A DNA stretch of 39,066 nt from the NCBI GenBank assembly GCA_022641595.1, contig JALCDN010000009.1, positions 1 to 39,066 on the forward strand, written 5' to 3'. Position numbers and translations under genes: made by a program. Below the pieces are notes generated by a model that saw nothing but the letters and a program-made list of their open reading frames with translations, did not search any database and had not been told where the DNA came from. Every line of letters begins with the position of its first letter. Positions within the stretch are counted from its first letter, which is position 1. Below, one piece after another: positions 1-9,649 of the stretch. This stretch comes from Ruminococcus sp. GTDB lineage: Bacteria > Bacillota > Clostridia > Oscillospirales > Ruminococcaceae.

Positions 1-59
1 CTCAGTAACAACTTTTCAACATTATTTTAAAGACTGTTGAAAAGTGAGACAGTTGCTTC

Positions 60-570
60 CTTTTTGAAAAAACTGACCTAAACTTTCAAATCTTGGCTAC
101 CGTGCGACAAATTTTAGCTTTTAGCATCTTAGTACGAAATCGCCAGAGGGGGCTACCCCTCCCTTTGAAAAGGCTTGACCTAAACTTTCAAATCTTGGCG
201 ACCGTGCGACAAATTTTAGCTTTTAGCATCTTAGTACGAAATCGCCAGAGGGGGCTACCCCTCCCTTTGAAAAGGCTTGACTTAAACTTTCAAATCTTGG
301 CTACCGTGCGACAAATTTTAGCTTTTAGCATCTTAGTACGAAATCGCCAGAGGGGGCTACCCCTCCCTTTGAAAAGGCTTGACCTAAACTTTCAAATCTT
401 GGCTACCGTGCGACAAATTTTAGCTTTTAGCATCTTAGTACGAAATCGCCAGAGGGGGCTACCCCTCCCTTTGAAAAGGCTTGACCTAAACTTTCGACTT
501 TGTTATTATTGTCGCTCGGTAGCCAAGAATTAACAAAAATATAGGGGAAATTCCTGCAAGTGAGGGATTC
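60..570. repeat. Tandem array of four near-identical 102-bp units plus partial flanking copies
   Basis: The string aactttc(a/g)a recurs at 81, 183, 285, 387 and 489, exactly 102 bp apart. Units are nearly identical and each contains GAGGGG-GCTA-CCCCTC and CCTTTGAAAAGG hairpins. The 146-aa ORF is an artefact of a period divisible by 3. Confidence 0.95.
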
Positions 571-571
571 C

Positions 572-2173
572 TCAAACTTTTGACTTCTTATTGCGAAACA
601 AAATATGTCCATTTATATATTTTTCATTCACAGCGACAGCTCCGTACGCCGCAAACGCTGTCATAAGTATAAAATACGGCAAAATATATTGCGACTTACC
701 CTCAGACAGCATATGATACGCAAAGCCGCCTATTATTATCAACGGAAATGTTAAGCTTTCATAACGTTTCTTTTTCAATGTCAATACAATTCCAACAAAG
801 AACATCACAAAAATATACTGTGCAACGCAATCCATATACAGCTTTGTTATTCGCTCTCCTCGATAGCAGAAAAACGCCGCTATCCGTCCTTTCGGCCGAT
901 ACTGGTCTCTCACGGTGTTGTTCCACAAGGACTCATATGTAGTTTCGTTCCATTGAGAAACAGCTTTATAGTAAAAAAAGTCACTTGCATATCTTTGATT
1001 ATATATAAAATAGTTTACTCTTTGCTTTATCTCATTTTTAGAAACTTCTGACGCTTTATCGGCATTATAACCGCTATTTTTGAAGTTATCAACTGTCGGC
1101 GTTACACTGAACCAGCCAGGAGCCATTCCGTTTTCCTGAAGTCCCATTGATATCCACGATGAATATGGTATTGCGTCACCAAGCTTAACTCCACACCTGT
1201 ACTCGTAAAAACTCTTTACAGCTCTCTGCGACAGCATTGGCATTACAGCAATAAGCAATATAAATGCAATATTTAATATATATTTTTTCTTTTTTACCAT
1301 TGCTACAAAGCATATTATTGCCATTGCAATCACCCAAATGCTGTAATTTGGCTTTACTACGACCGCTATGCTTACCATAAACAGCGAAATTAATGCGAAA
1401 AGTTTCTTGTCCGTCTTTATGTATTTTATCTCGAAATACAGCGCGACAACTGCAAACATCATTCCCGGAATGATTCCGTAAACAAAAGTACACGATATTA
1501 TCGGTGCCACACTTGCCGCTACAATCAGAGTTGTTGCGTTGTTTACTCGACTGTCGTCAAAGATTTCGTTGTTTATCAGTATTACAAAAACATTTATAAC
1601 TGCAAGGAAAATAACATTCAGAATTTCGAGAAACAGAAAATTCTTAATAGTCATAAAAAGTTCTACAAACCGTATTATTACCTCGTTGAACAATACATAT
1701 CCAAGCTGATATGAGTAATCTTTCAGGTATCTGCCGTTTGCAAGGAACGACAAATCTCCGTGTGCAAAGCTCATTGATGCCGATACTACGGTCTTTGAAT
1801 CGCACGTCGGTGCGGACTGAGACGACATTACCCATACCGTTCCCAATATTATTGTCCATATAACTATAAAGCATATATTATATTTTAACTTGCATTTCTG
1901 CATAAATTTAAGCGTCACTGAAACTACAAGCATTATGACTGCAAGTGATATTATGTTGAATATAAAGTTGTCATTACGATATATAACTGATTCAGCACCG
2001 GTTCTTATTCTGTAAAGTATAGAATCAACCGCCTGTGGCTGAGTAATTGTTTCGACAAATGTAGTGTGAAGCAAGCTTGTCATTGCCAAAAATAGCGATA
2101 TTACAGCAGCTATCGTTCCCACAACCCAGATATAGAGTTTTTCTACTGTCTTTCCAACGTTAATTTTTTTCAT
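572..2173 (-). CDS. Polytopic integral membrane protein, possibly GT-C type glycosyltransferase
   Basis: Long ORF with many hydrophobic segments. Likely start MKKINVGK at 2173 with AAAGGT upstream. Family assignment is weak. Confidence 0.6.
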   Translation of the reverse strand: MKKINVGKTVEKLYIWVVGTIAAVISLFLAMTSLLHTTFVETITQPQAVDSILYRIRTGAESVIYRNDNFIFNIISLAVIMLVVSVTLKFMQKCKLKYNICFIVIWTIILGTVWVMSSQSAPTCDSKTVVSASMSFAHGDLSFLANGRYLKDYSYQLGYVLFNEVIIRFVELFMTIKNFLFLEILNVIFLAVINVFVILINNEIFDDSRVNNATTLIVAASVAPIISCTFVYGIIPGMMFAVVALYFEIKYIKTDKKLFALISLFMVSIAVVVKPNYSIWVIAMAIICFVAMVKKKKYILNIAFILLIAVMPMLSQRAVKSFYEYRCGVKLGDAIPYSSWISMGLQENGMAPGWFSVTPTVDNFKNSGYNADKASEVSKNEIKQRVNYFIYNQRYASDFFYYKAVSQWNETTYESLWNNTVRDQYRPKGRIAAFFCYRGERITKLYMDCVAQYIFVMFFVGIVLTLKKKRYESLTFPLIIIGGFAYHMLSEGKSQYILPYFILMTAFAAYGAVAVNEKYINGHILFRNKKSKV

Positions 2174-2183
2174 ATAAATACCT

Positions 2184-2774
2184 TTATAGAATTCCAAGAT
2201 GTTCGAGCAGAATTTTAAGTCCGATGAGAATAAGCACGATTCCTCCGAATATTTCGGCTTTGCTCTTATATTTCATACCAAACTTATTTCCCACTGCAAC
2301 GCCTATGATTGAAAGTACAAATGTAGTCACACCTATTATTGAAATTGCTGTCAGAATATTAACCTTTAGAAATGCAAATGTTATTCCTACTGCAAGAGCG
2401 TCAATACTTGTGGCGACAGCGAGCATCGTAAGCTCCTTCAAATCGAGCTTTTCTCCGTCGGAAGTTTTGTTGCCTCCGTCATCGTTTTGCTCATCGTCAT
2501 CTCCTTTAATAGCCTCTATAGCCATTTTTCCGCCTATAAACGCAAGAAGTACGAATGCTATCCAGTGGTCAAACGATGTAATATATTTCTCAAACTGCTT
2601 GCCGAGAAGCCAGCCGATAAGTGGCATTATTGCCTGAAATCCGCCAAAAAACAGTCCTATGACTGCGGCGTTTTTCTTATTGAGTCTGCGCATTTTGAGT
2701 CCCTTGCAGACAGATACTGCAAATGCGTCCATTGAAAGACCGACTCCTATCAGAAAAAGCTCGGTTATTCCCAT
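2184..2774 (-). CDS. mntP: MntP-type manganese efflux pump
   Basis: 196 aa, [28 protein letters not shown] and the second repeat [13 protein letters not shown] are typical of MntP (DUF204). Confidence 0.92.
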   Translation of the reverse strand: MGITELFLIGVGLSMDAFAVSVCKGLKMRRLNKKNAAVIGLFFGGFQAIMPLIGWLLGKQFEKYITSFDHWIAFVLLAFIGGKMAIEAIKGDDDEQNDDGGNKTSDGEKLDLKELTMLAVATSIDALAVGITFAFLKVNILTAISIIGVTTFVLSIIGVAVGNKFGMKYKSKAEIFGGIVLILIGLKILLEHLGIL

Positions 2775-2849
2775 AATTTCCTCCGTTACTTATCAAGCCT
2801 GCACAGAAATTTGACTATGCAGGCTTGATTTTATTTTGAAATTTTTATT

Positions 2850-3692
2850 TTACTGCTTCTCAATTTTCATCGAAATGTCGAAACAGCGTACTGAATGCGT
2901 TAAAGCACCGAGTGATATTATGTCAATTCCGGTTTCGGCTACACTGCGGATATTTTCTGCCGTCACGTTGCCGGAAGCTTCAAGAAGTGCCTTACCGTCT
3001 GTAATTTCGACAGCTTTTTTCATTTCCTCACAGCTCATATTGTCGAGCATTATGACCTCGCACCTGTTATCGAGTGCTTCACGAAGCTCATCAAGGTTTC
3101 TTACCTCGACCTCAATTTTGACCATATGTCCGATTTTTTCTCTAAGAGCCGTCACTGCGGCTGTTATACCGCCGTAAGCGTCGATGTGGTTATCCTTGAG
3201 CATTGCCCCGTCTGAAAGGTTGAAACGGTGATTTTTTCCGCCGCCGACCGTAACTGCGTACTTCTGCATTGCCCTGAGACCCGGAAGTGTTTTTCTTGTA
3301 TCGGTTACCGATGCTTTTGTACCCTTTACAAGCTCAGAACATCTATTTGTTGCAGTTGCAATTCCGGAAAGATGCTGCAAGATATTCAGTGCGGTTCTTT
3401 CGCCTTTAAGAAGTGTTGCTGTAGAGCCGCTCATTTTGGCGATAATATCGCCTTTTCTGACTTTATCACCATCGCACATAAGCTTCTGAAAGCTCACGCC
3501 GTCCCCTGCAAGCTCAAATACTCGCTTTGCAATATCTATACCGCAAAGTACACCATCGTCCTTTGCAACGTAGTATGCCGAAGATTTATGCTCAGCTCCT
3601 ATCAGATTATCGGTTGTTACGTCGATGTAGTTTATGTCCTCTGCAAGTGCGGTGTTTATTACTTTGTCAACGTATGTTTGTGTAAGCTTCAT
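2850..3692 (-). CDS. nadC: Nicotinate-nucleotide pyrophosphorylase (quinolinate phosphoribosyltransferase)
   Basis: 280 aa with TRKTLPGLRAMQKYAVTVGGGKNHRFNLSDGAMLKDNHI signature. Confidence 0.96.
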   Translation of the reverse strand: MKLTQTYVDKVINTALAEDINYIDVTTDNLIGAEHKSSAYYVAKDDGVLCGIDIAKRVFELAGDGVSFQKLMCDGDKVRKGDIIAKMSGSTATLLKGERTALNILQHLSGIATATNRCSELVKGTKASVTDTRKTLPGLRAMQKYAVTVGGGKNHRFNLSDGAMLKDNHIDAYGGITAAVTALREKIGHMVKIEVEVRNLDELREALDNRCEVIMLDNMSCEEMKKAVEITDGKALLEASGNVTAENIRSVAETGIDIISLGALTHSVRCFDISMKIEKQ

Positions 3693-3701
3693 TTCTGCAC
3701 C

Positions 3702-5162
3702 TCAAATTACTTCTTTTAATATAATATATGCAACGGTTGCGAGAGATTTTGCCTCAACATAGTCGGAATTTACCATAAATTTTTCATTTGTGAGAATGTC
3801 TCTGATTTCCTTTACTCTTTCAAAGCCCTCAACTGCAGCTTTTTTATCAGGTATAACAAAATAACTCTGCTGCATTATATGACGTATCTCGGTTCTGAAT
3901 CCGTGCGGAATCGGTTCAAGTCCTTCTGTATGGGCAAAATCAGCCTGCTGATATGTTTTTGGAATATCCTCTTGCTCTGTACGTCTTACGATATCCTGTG
4001 CGGCGTGACGTGAGAAAACAAGGGCTTCAAGCAGTGAATTGCTCGCAAGACGGTTGTTTCCGTGAACTCCTGTGTGTGAGCATTCGCCTGCGGCGTAAAG
4101 CTTGTCTATCGAAGTCTGTGCGTTGCCGTCAACATTAATTCCGCCCATCAGATAGTGCTGGCAAGGGAAAATCGGAATTCTGTCGGTTGTCATATCGAAG
4201 CCTTGTTCGAGGAGGTTGCTGTATATCATCGGGAAGCGGTTTTTGATAAATCCGCTGTCTTTTCTGGATATATCAAGGTAAAAGTCTGTTGAGCAAAGCT
4301 TTCTGCTCTCAAGTATTATTGCGTGAGAAACGACATCTCTTGGGGCAAGTTCAAGACGGTCATCGTAATTTTGCATAAAGCGTTCGCCATTGCAGTTAAG
4401 AAGGTATGCACCCTCACCTCTGACTGCTTCGGAAATAAGAAAGCACTCTCTGGTGTGACGATTGTTGAAAGCTGTCGGGTGAAACTGAACGAGGCTTAAA
4501 TTCTTGATATTTGCGCCCATTTCGTAGGCGAACGTAATTCCATCGCCTGTTGCGATTGCAGAATTCGTTGTGAACTCGTAAACACGTCCTATTCCGCCGG
4601 TTGCCATTATCATGAAGTGGCAGTTTGCGGTAAAATACTTTCCGTCCTTGAGTATATCGGCGGAAAATCCTGTGGAAGTCTTTACCACTCCGCAAAGAAG
4701 CGAGTTCTCAGTTATTTCAACGTTTGGCAATGCCTGAACTGTTTTCAGAAGTTTTGTTACGATTTCAAAGCCTGTAGCGTCCTTATGGTGAAAAATTCTG
4801 TGACGGCTGTGACCGCCCTCAAGGGTTCTGTGGTAATTTCCGTCCGCAGTCTTGTCGAAGTCGACACCAAGCTCGATTATATGTGCTATATCCTGAGCTG
4901 CTTCGCTTACGAGGGTATGCACGGCATCGGTATTGTTCTTGAAGCCGCCTGCGATTAATGTATCGTTCTGGTGAAACTGTATATTGTCCTCGGGTGAGTT
5001 GTAGACTCCTGCTACGCCGCCCTGTGCGAGTGCGGAATTACAGAGGGTAAGCTCCCTTTTTGATATTATGAGAATCCTGAAATTTTTTGGCAGATTTATC
5101 GCAGCGTACAATCCGGCTGCACCGCATCCTGCGATAATAACGTCATAGTTGTTGTTAGCCAT
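3702..5162 (-). CDS. nadB: L-aspartate oxidase
   Basis: FAD-binding start MANNNYDVIIAGCGAAGLYAA, GGHSRHRIFHHKDATG, and HYLMGGI motifs. Start set at 5162 (AAAGGACGG upstream), not 5324, because a promoter lies at 5293-5321. Confidence 0.94.
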   Translation of the reverse strand: MANNNYDVIIAGCGAAGLYAAINLPKNFRILIISKRELTLCNSALAQGGVAGVYNSPEDNIQFHQNDTLIAGGFKNNTDAVHTLVSEAAQDIAHIIELGVDFDKTADGNYHRTLEGGHSRHRIFHHKDATGFEIVTKLLKTVQALPNVEITENSLLCGVVKTSTGFSADILKDGKYFTANCHFMIMATGGIGRVYEFTTNSAIATGDGITFAYEMGANIKNLSLVQFHPTAFNNRHTRECFLISEAVRGEGAYLLNCNGERFMQNYDDRLELAPRDVVSHAIILESRKLCSTDFYLDISRKDSGFIKNRFPMIYSNLLEQGFDMTTDRIPIFPCQHYLMGGINVDGNAQTSIDKLYAAGECSHTGVHGNNRLASNSLLEALVFSRHAAQDIVRRTEQEDIPKTYQQADFAHTEGLEPIPHGFRTEIRHIMQQSYFVIPDKKAAVEGFERVKEIRDILTNEKFMVNSDYVEAKSLATVAYIILKEVI

Positions 5163-5292
5163 ATAAAGCCGTCCTTTTTTTAGCGGATTTCCGCAGATTT
5201 GAAGCAAAGCCTCATAAAGACGTGCGAAAAAAGGTTTTCTGCATGTCCGAATGACATCTGCAAGAGCAAATGGTTTTACAGATATCCTTACT

Positions 5293-5321
5293 ATTATAAC
5301 ACATTTCTCCTGCTTTGTCAT
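5293..5321 (-). promoter_or_regulatory. Putative nadB promoter
   Basis: Minus strand ATGACA - 17 bp - TATAAT. Confidence 0.6.
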
Positions 5322-5473
5322 CATTAAAAGTGATGATTTTGCATTTTTAGCTTTATTTCAATTTTTTTATTAGTTTACGCTTTTTGGCAAAATAACAACT
5401 AAAGTTGAAAGTTCGGGTCAAGCCTTTTCCAAGTGATGGTAGCCCCCTCTGGCGATTTCGTACCAAGATATCT

Positions 5474-5558
5474 AAGAATCGAAAGTTTAGGTCAAGCCTT
5501 TTCAAAGGCTTGCGGAATCCAAAGGCGGAGCCTTGGTCGCCCTCCGCAGAGGGCGAAA
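5474..5558 (+). repeat. Left arm of 85-bp perfect inverted repeat
   Basis: Reverse complement of 5897-5981 read base by base; similarity continues imperfectly to about 5650. Confidence 0.93.
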
Positions 5559-5896
5559 TTCCCTGCCTTAGAAGCGCTCCGAAAGGGTGAATTTTAAGCG
5601 ATAGCTTAAAAGAGGGGAATCCCTGCAAGGGAGGGATTCCCCTTAATGCTATATAAATTAAAAATTGAATTTGCCACTCGGTAGCCAAAAGTTGAAAGTT
5701 CAGGTCAAGACTTTTCAAAGGGAGGGGTAGCCCCCTCTGGCGATTTCGTACCAAGATATCTAAGAATCGCATTTACCGCTCAGTAGCCAAAAAACAAACA
5801 TAAATATAAGGGAAATTCCTCTCTTACAGGAATTTCCCCTCTTTTAAGCTTTCGCTTAAAAATTCACCCCTTTCGGAGCGCTTTTAATGCAAGGCT

Positions 5897-5981
5897 TTTC
5901 GCCCTCTGCGGAGGGCGACCAAGGCTCCGCCTTTGGATTCCGCAAGCCTTTGAAAAGGCTTGACCTAAACTTTCGATTCTT
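5897..5981 (-). repeat. Right arm of 85-bp perfect inverted repeat
   Basis: Reverse complement of 5474-5558; imperfect similarity extends outward from about 5804. Confidence 0.93.
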
Positions 5982-6026
5982 GGCTACCGAGCGACAAATT
6001 TTAGCTTTTAGCATCTTGGTACGAAA

Positions 6027-6854
6027 TCACCCCTCCTCTTTACGCTCCAGTATCGGTATCCTTACACGGTATTCTATAAAATCTTCATTCTGTATCTTCC
6101 TCGAATCTGCCGATATTCCCGCTGCCTGCATCGTCTCAACCGCCTTGTTTATTGTATTTACAAATATTTTTACATTCTGAAATACTCTTGACCTCGCCTT
6201 ATAACTATGCTTTATTTTGCACTGCCCTATGTAGTCCTCAACAAGCTTTTCCGTACGCTCTACGTTAAGACTGTTCTTTACAACTTTTTCAAGCACCGTC
6301 AGCCTGTCCTGACTGCTCGCAAGCTTCAATAATGCCCTTGCGTGGCGTTCTGTCAGATTGAACCGCATTATCAGCTCCCTTTCATCTGCCGTCAGTCTCA
6401 GCAGCCTTAGCTTGTTTGCTATCGTACTTTGCGCCTTTCCAAGCTTTGATGCGGCGTCCTCCTGCGTCATTCCATAGTACGATATCAGCTTCTCAATCGC
6501 CGCTGCTTCGTCAAAAAACGTCAGGTCTTGTCGCTGTATGTTCTCAACAAGTGCAAGTATTGCAGAACTTCTCTCGCTTATATCATGTATTATACATGGT
6601 ACTACCGTTAGTCCGCACATTTTCGCCGCACGAAGCCGTCTCTCACCTGCAATCAGCTCGTACGCATCACCGTTGCGTCTGAGTGCAAGCGGCTGCAATA
6701 TCCCGTTCTGCGATATCGACTCCGCAAGTGCCTTGATATCGACATCGTCAAAATCAGTTCTCGGCTGATGCGGATTCGGTATTATCATATTAACCTCAAT
6801 TTCCACAACCTTGTTTACCTGCCTGTCTTTTGTGAACCCTAAAAATCCTGCCAT
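6027..6854 (-). CDS. noc: Nucleoid occlusion protein Noc (ParB family)
   Basis: ParB fold NPHQPR, GERRLRAAK, and Noc-like HTH TQEDAASKLGKAQSTIANKLRLLRL...LTERHARALL; located next to rsmG as in other Firmicutes. Start MAGFLGF at 6854 with AAAGGAGA upstream. Confidence 0.88.
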   Translation of the reverse strand: MAGFLGFTKDRQVNKVVEIEVNMIIPNPHQPRTDFDDVDIKALAESISQNGILQPLALRRNGDAYELIAGERRLRAAKMCGLTVVPCIIHDISERSSAILALVENIQRQDLTFFDEAAAIEKLISYYGMTQEDAASKLGKAQSTIANKLRLLRLTADERELIMRFNLTERHARALLKLASSQDRLTVLEKVVKNSLNVERTEKLVEDYIGQCKIKHSYKARSRVFQNVKIFVNTINKAVETMQAAGISADSRKIQNEDFIEYRVRIPILERKEEG

Positions 6855-6930
6855 TTTACTGTCTCCTTTTGTAGGCTCGTCGCCTTTATTACTCCTCAAT
6901 TCTACCATTATGCGGAAATAATATCTACAC

Positions 6931-6969
6931 AAAAAAACCGCTGTTTTACATCAAATCAGCGGTTTTTTT
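6931..6969 (-). terminator. Intrinsic terminator between rsmG and noc
   Basis: AAAAAAACCGCTG-N13-CAGCGGTTTTTTT, symmetric with poly-T on both strands. Confidence 0.88.
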
Positions 6970-6986
6970 CACTCTGTTCACTTTTT

Positions 6987-7691
6987 TTACAAGGTCTTCT
7001 TCTTTATTTGACTGCTATTGCGTGGATATTTTGTCGGAGTCTGCGATATTTTCTTTATCGTCACAAGTCTGCGTGCCTCGCTGCACACATCATATTCCTT
7101 GTCACATTTAAGTTTTCCGCCGAGAAGCTTTACAGCTCCAAGTCCGGCGGAAATGTCCTCATTTGGACCTTTCATCGCTAAAAATTCTCCGCCGACCCTA
7201 ACAAGCGGCAGACAGTACTCACTAAGCAAAGCGATATTTGCAACGGCTCTTGCACACGCAAAATCGTACTTTTCACGGTACTCTGTATTTTTTCCGCAGT
7301 CCTCAGCACGTCCGTGTACGAAATCAGCCTCAACTCCGAGCTTTTCGCACAAAAGCTCAAGAAATGTTATGCGTTTTCCGAGACTGTCAAGCAGAGTCAG
7401 CTTTATATCGGGTCGCATAAGTTTTATCGGCACAGACGGAAACCCAGCCCCCGTTCCGACATCTATAAGCGTACTATTTTGCGGTATTTCGGCATATTTC
7501 AGCAGTATGCAGCTGTCGAGAAAGTGCTTTATCAAAATTTCCCGACCGTCTGTTATCGCCGTAAGATTAACGTTTTGGTTGTATTCTACTAAAAAACTTT
7601 CATATACAGATAGTTTATTATATACATCTTTTGCAAGTGAGATGTCATACTTAGCAAAAAGCGTCTCACAGGTCATAAAATCAGGTAGCAT
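6987..7691 (-). CDS. rsmG: 16S rRNA (guanine527-N7)-methyltransferase
   Basis: [38 protein letters not shown] signature; overlaps mnmG. Confidence 0.95.
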   Translation of the reverse strand: MLPDFMTCETLFAKYDISLAKDVYNKLSVYESFLVEYNQNVNLTAITDGREILIKHFLDSCILLKYAEIPQNSTLIDVGTGAGFPSVPIKLMRPDIKLTLLDSLGKRITFLELLCEKLGVEADFVHGRAEDCGKNTEYREKYDFACARAVANIALLSEYCLPLVRVGGEFLAMKGPNEDISAGLGAVKLLGGKLKCDKEYDVCSEARRLVTIKKISQTPTKYPRNSSQIKKKTL

Positions 7692-9570
7692 CGGCGTTCC
7701 CCCTCTGCTGTTCGAGCCAGACTATCAGCAGGGAAACGTCCGCAGGCGAAACTCCGGAAATTCGTGATGCCTGACCAATCGAAACCGGCTGTACTTTGCC
7801 AAGCTTTTCTGCCGCTTCGAGTCTGAGTCCTCGTATCTGGCTATAATCCGTGTTTTGCGGCAGCTTTTTATTCTCAAGCCTACGCATCTGCTCTATCTGT
7901 GCAAGCTGTTTTGAAATATAGCCCTCATATTTTATTTGCAGCTCAACCTGTTCGCAAATGTCCCATGAAAGCTCAGGTCTGCCCTCGTCAAACGGCGACA
8001 GCTCGTCATATCCGAGCTGTGGACGGCGTATAAGGTCGGCAAGCTTGCAGCCTGTTGACATCGGTGCGGTACCTTTTGCCTCGAGAAACTCGTTGAGAGC
8101 CTCAGACGGCGAAATATTCTCCTTTTTAACACGTTTGAGCTCTGCCTCAACGGCGGCATTCTTACGGTTAAGAGCCTCAAGACGCTCGTCTGAAATCAGT
8201 CCGACTCTGTGACCTATCGGCGTAAGTCTCGCATCAGCGTTGTCCTGCCTTAGAATCAGTCGGTATTCGCTTCGTGAGGTCATCATTCTATAGGGGTCGG
8301 AACAGCCCTTGGTAACGAGGTCATCAACGAGCGTTCCTATGTATGACGAGGCACGGTCGAGAATCATCGGCTCTCTGCCAAGCACTTTGAGGGCGGCGTT
8401 GATGCCGGCCACGATGCCTTGGGCGGCAGCCTCCTCATAACCGGAGCTTCCGTTGAACTGTCCTGCACCGTAGAGTCCACTTACAGCTTTAAATTCGAGC
8501 GTTGGCGAAAGCTCTGTCGGGTCGCAGCAGTCGTACTCGATTGCGTAGGCAGGTCTCATAATTTCGACATTTTCAAGTCCTTTTATCGAACGCAGAAACG
8601 CAAGCTGAACGTCCTCAGGCAGCGAAGACGACATTCCCTGCAAGTAATATTCGTCAGTTGAAAGTCCCATAGGTTCGACAAAAAGCTGATGCCTTGGCTT
8701 ATCGGAAAAACGTACAACTTTGTCCTCGATAGACGGACAGTATCTTGGCCCAACACCATGGATTCTTCCGGAATAGAGTGGTGAGCGGTCGAGATTATTT
8801 TTAATTATTTCGTGTGTAACGCTATTTGTATATGTTACATAGCAGCTTGCCTGATTATGCAGTGATTCACGGTCGGTTTCAAAGGAAAAAGGAACTATTT
8901 CGCTGTCGCCGTCCTGACGCTCCATAACCGAAAAATCAACGCTCCGCCTATGAACTCTGCACGGCGTACCTGTTTTGAAACGTCGGACAGTAAGTCCTGC
9001 ATCGGCAAGGCTTTTCGACAGATATCGGCTCGGAAGTGCAGAATCAGGTCCGCTTTCGTAGGAAACCTCACCAATGTGAATTTTTCCTTTAAGGTACGTT
9101 CCTGTGGCTATAATCACAGCTTTTACGGCATATTCGGCACCAAGTGACGTGTGCAGAGCAGTAATTCTGCCGTCTTCAATCACGACATCGGCGACTTCAC
9201 CTTGCTTTATAAAAAGATTTTGCTGTTGTTCGCAAACCTTTTTCATATAATTATGGTATTTAACCCTGTCTGCCTGAACTCTGAGGCTGTGAACCGCAGG
9301 GCCTTTTCCTCTGTTGAGCATACGGCTCTGTATGAAGCACTCGTCCGCTGCCTTGCCCATTTCGCCGCCAAGAGCGTCTATCTCACGCACGAGATGTCCT
9401 TTTGCTGTTCCGCCGATTGACGGATTACAGGGCATATTCGCTATCTGGTCGAGTGAAATCGTGAACAGTATTGTTTTACAGCCAAGCCTTGCCGAGGCAA
9501 GTGCTGCCTCTACTCCTGCATGACCTGCACCAACTACGGCAACGTCAAAGCTGCCCATTGAATAAGACAT
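7681..9570 (-). CDS. mnmG: tRNA uridine-5-carboxymethylaminomethyl modification enzyme MnmG/GidA
   Basis: [46 protein letters not shown]. Start ATG at 9570 with GGAG upstream. Confidence 0.97.
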   Translation of the reverse strand: MSYSMGSFDVAVVGAGHAGVEAALASARLGCKTILFTISLDQIANMPCNPSIGGTAKGHLVREIDALGGEMGKAADECFIQSRMLNRGKGPAVHSLRVQADRVKYHNYMKKVCEQQQNLFIKQGEVADVVIEDGRITALHTSLGAEYAVKAVIIATGTYLKGKIHIGEVSYESGPDSALPSRYLSKSLADAGLTVRRFKTGTPCRVHRRSVDFSVMERQDGDSEIVPFSFETDRESLHNQASCYVTYTNSVTHEIIKNNLDRSPLYSGRIHGVGPRYCPSIEDKVVRFSDKPRHQLFVEPMGLSTDEYYLQGMSSSLPEDVQLAFLRSIKGLENVEIMRPAYAIEYDCCDPTELSPTLEFKAVSGLYGAGQFNGSSGYEEAAAQGIVAGINAALKVLGREPMILDRASSYIGTLVDDLVTKGCSDPYRMMTSRSEYRLILRQDNADARLTPIGHRVGLISDERLEALNRKNAAVEAELKRVKKENISPSEALNEFLEAKGTAPMSTGCKLADLIRRPQLGYDELSPFDEGRPELSWDICEQVELQIKYEGYISKQLAQIEQMRRLENKKLPQNTDYSQIRGLRLEAAEKLGKVQPVSIGQASRISGVSPADVSLLIVWLEQQRGNADAT

Positions 9571-9649
9571 AGAAAACTCCAATCCGCCGCACTCCCTGCG
9601 GCAAATACAAATAGCGTCGAAAACTGTCTTTGTACAGCGTACAAAGCTA

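Larger units (their letters stand above)
5395..6028. repeat. Composite copy of the same interspersed repeat family, with a large internal inverted repeat
   Basis: Contains reverse-oriented copies of the 102-bp unit core (about 5430-5500 and 5680-5775), a truncated forward copy (5960-6028), and hairpins CGCCCTC-CGCA-GAGGGCG and GGGGAATCCCT...AGGGATTCCCC. Confidence 0.9.

Noticed and set aside
93-533. 146-aa ORF with a perfect 34-aa tandem repeat (ATVRQILAFSILVRNRQRGLPLPLKRLDLNFQIL)
   Set aside because: It follows from a 102-bp non-coding repeat whose length is divisible by 3; it starts at TTG with no SD, and the same DNA appears in both orientations elsewhere.
2792-2829. Hairpin ATCAAGCCTGCA...TGCAGGCTTGAT upstream of mntP, considered as a yybP-ykoY manganese riboswitch
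   Set aside because: The nadC-mntP gap is only about 75 bp and contains one simple 12-bp stem; no room for the riboswitch core. Most likely a terminator-like hairpin.
3702-5324. Full 540-aa nadB ORF start
   Set aside because: The first 54 codons lie over a promoter and do not resemble NadB; start at 5162 has an SD and the FAD-binding motif.
5353-5772. 139-aa minus-strand ORF (MRFLDILVRNRQRG...)
   Set aside because: Read-through of the interspersed repeat modules; no SD and low-complexity repeat-derived peptide.
6027-6854. Calling this gene parB/spo0J
   Set aside because: The HTH GKAQSTIANKLRLLRL...TERHARALL and the position next to rsmG fit Noc better. I saw no parS (TGTTTCACGTGAAACA) or Noc site (ATTTCCCGGGAAAT) in the window.
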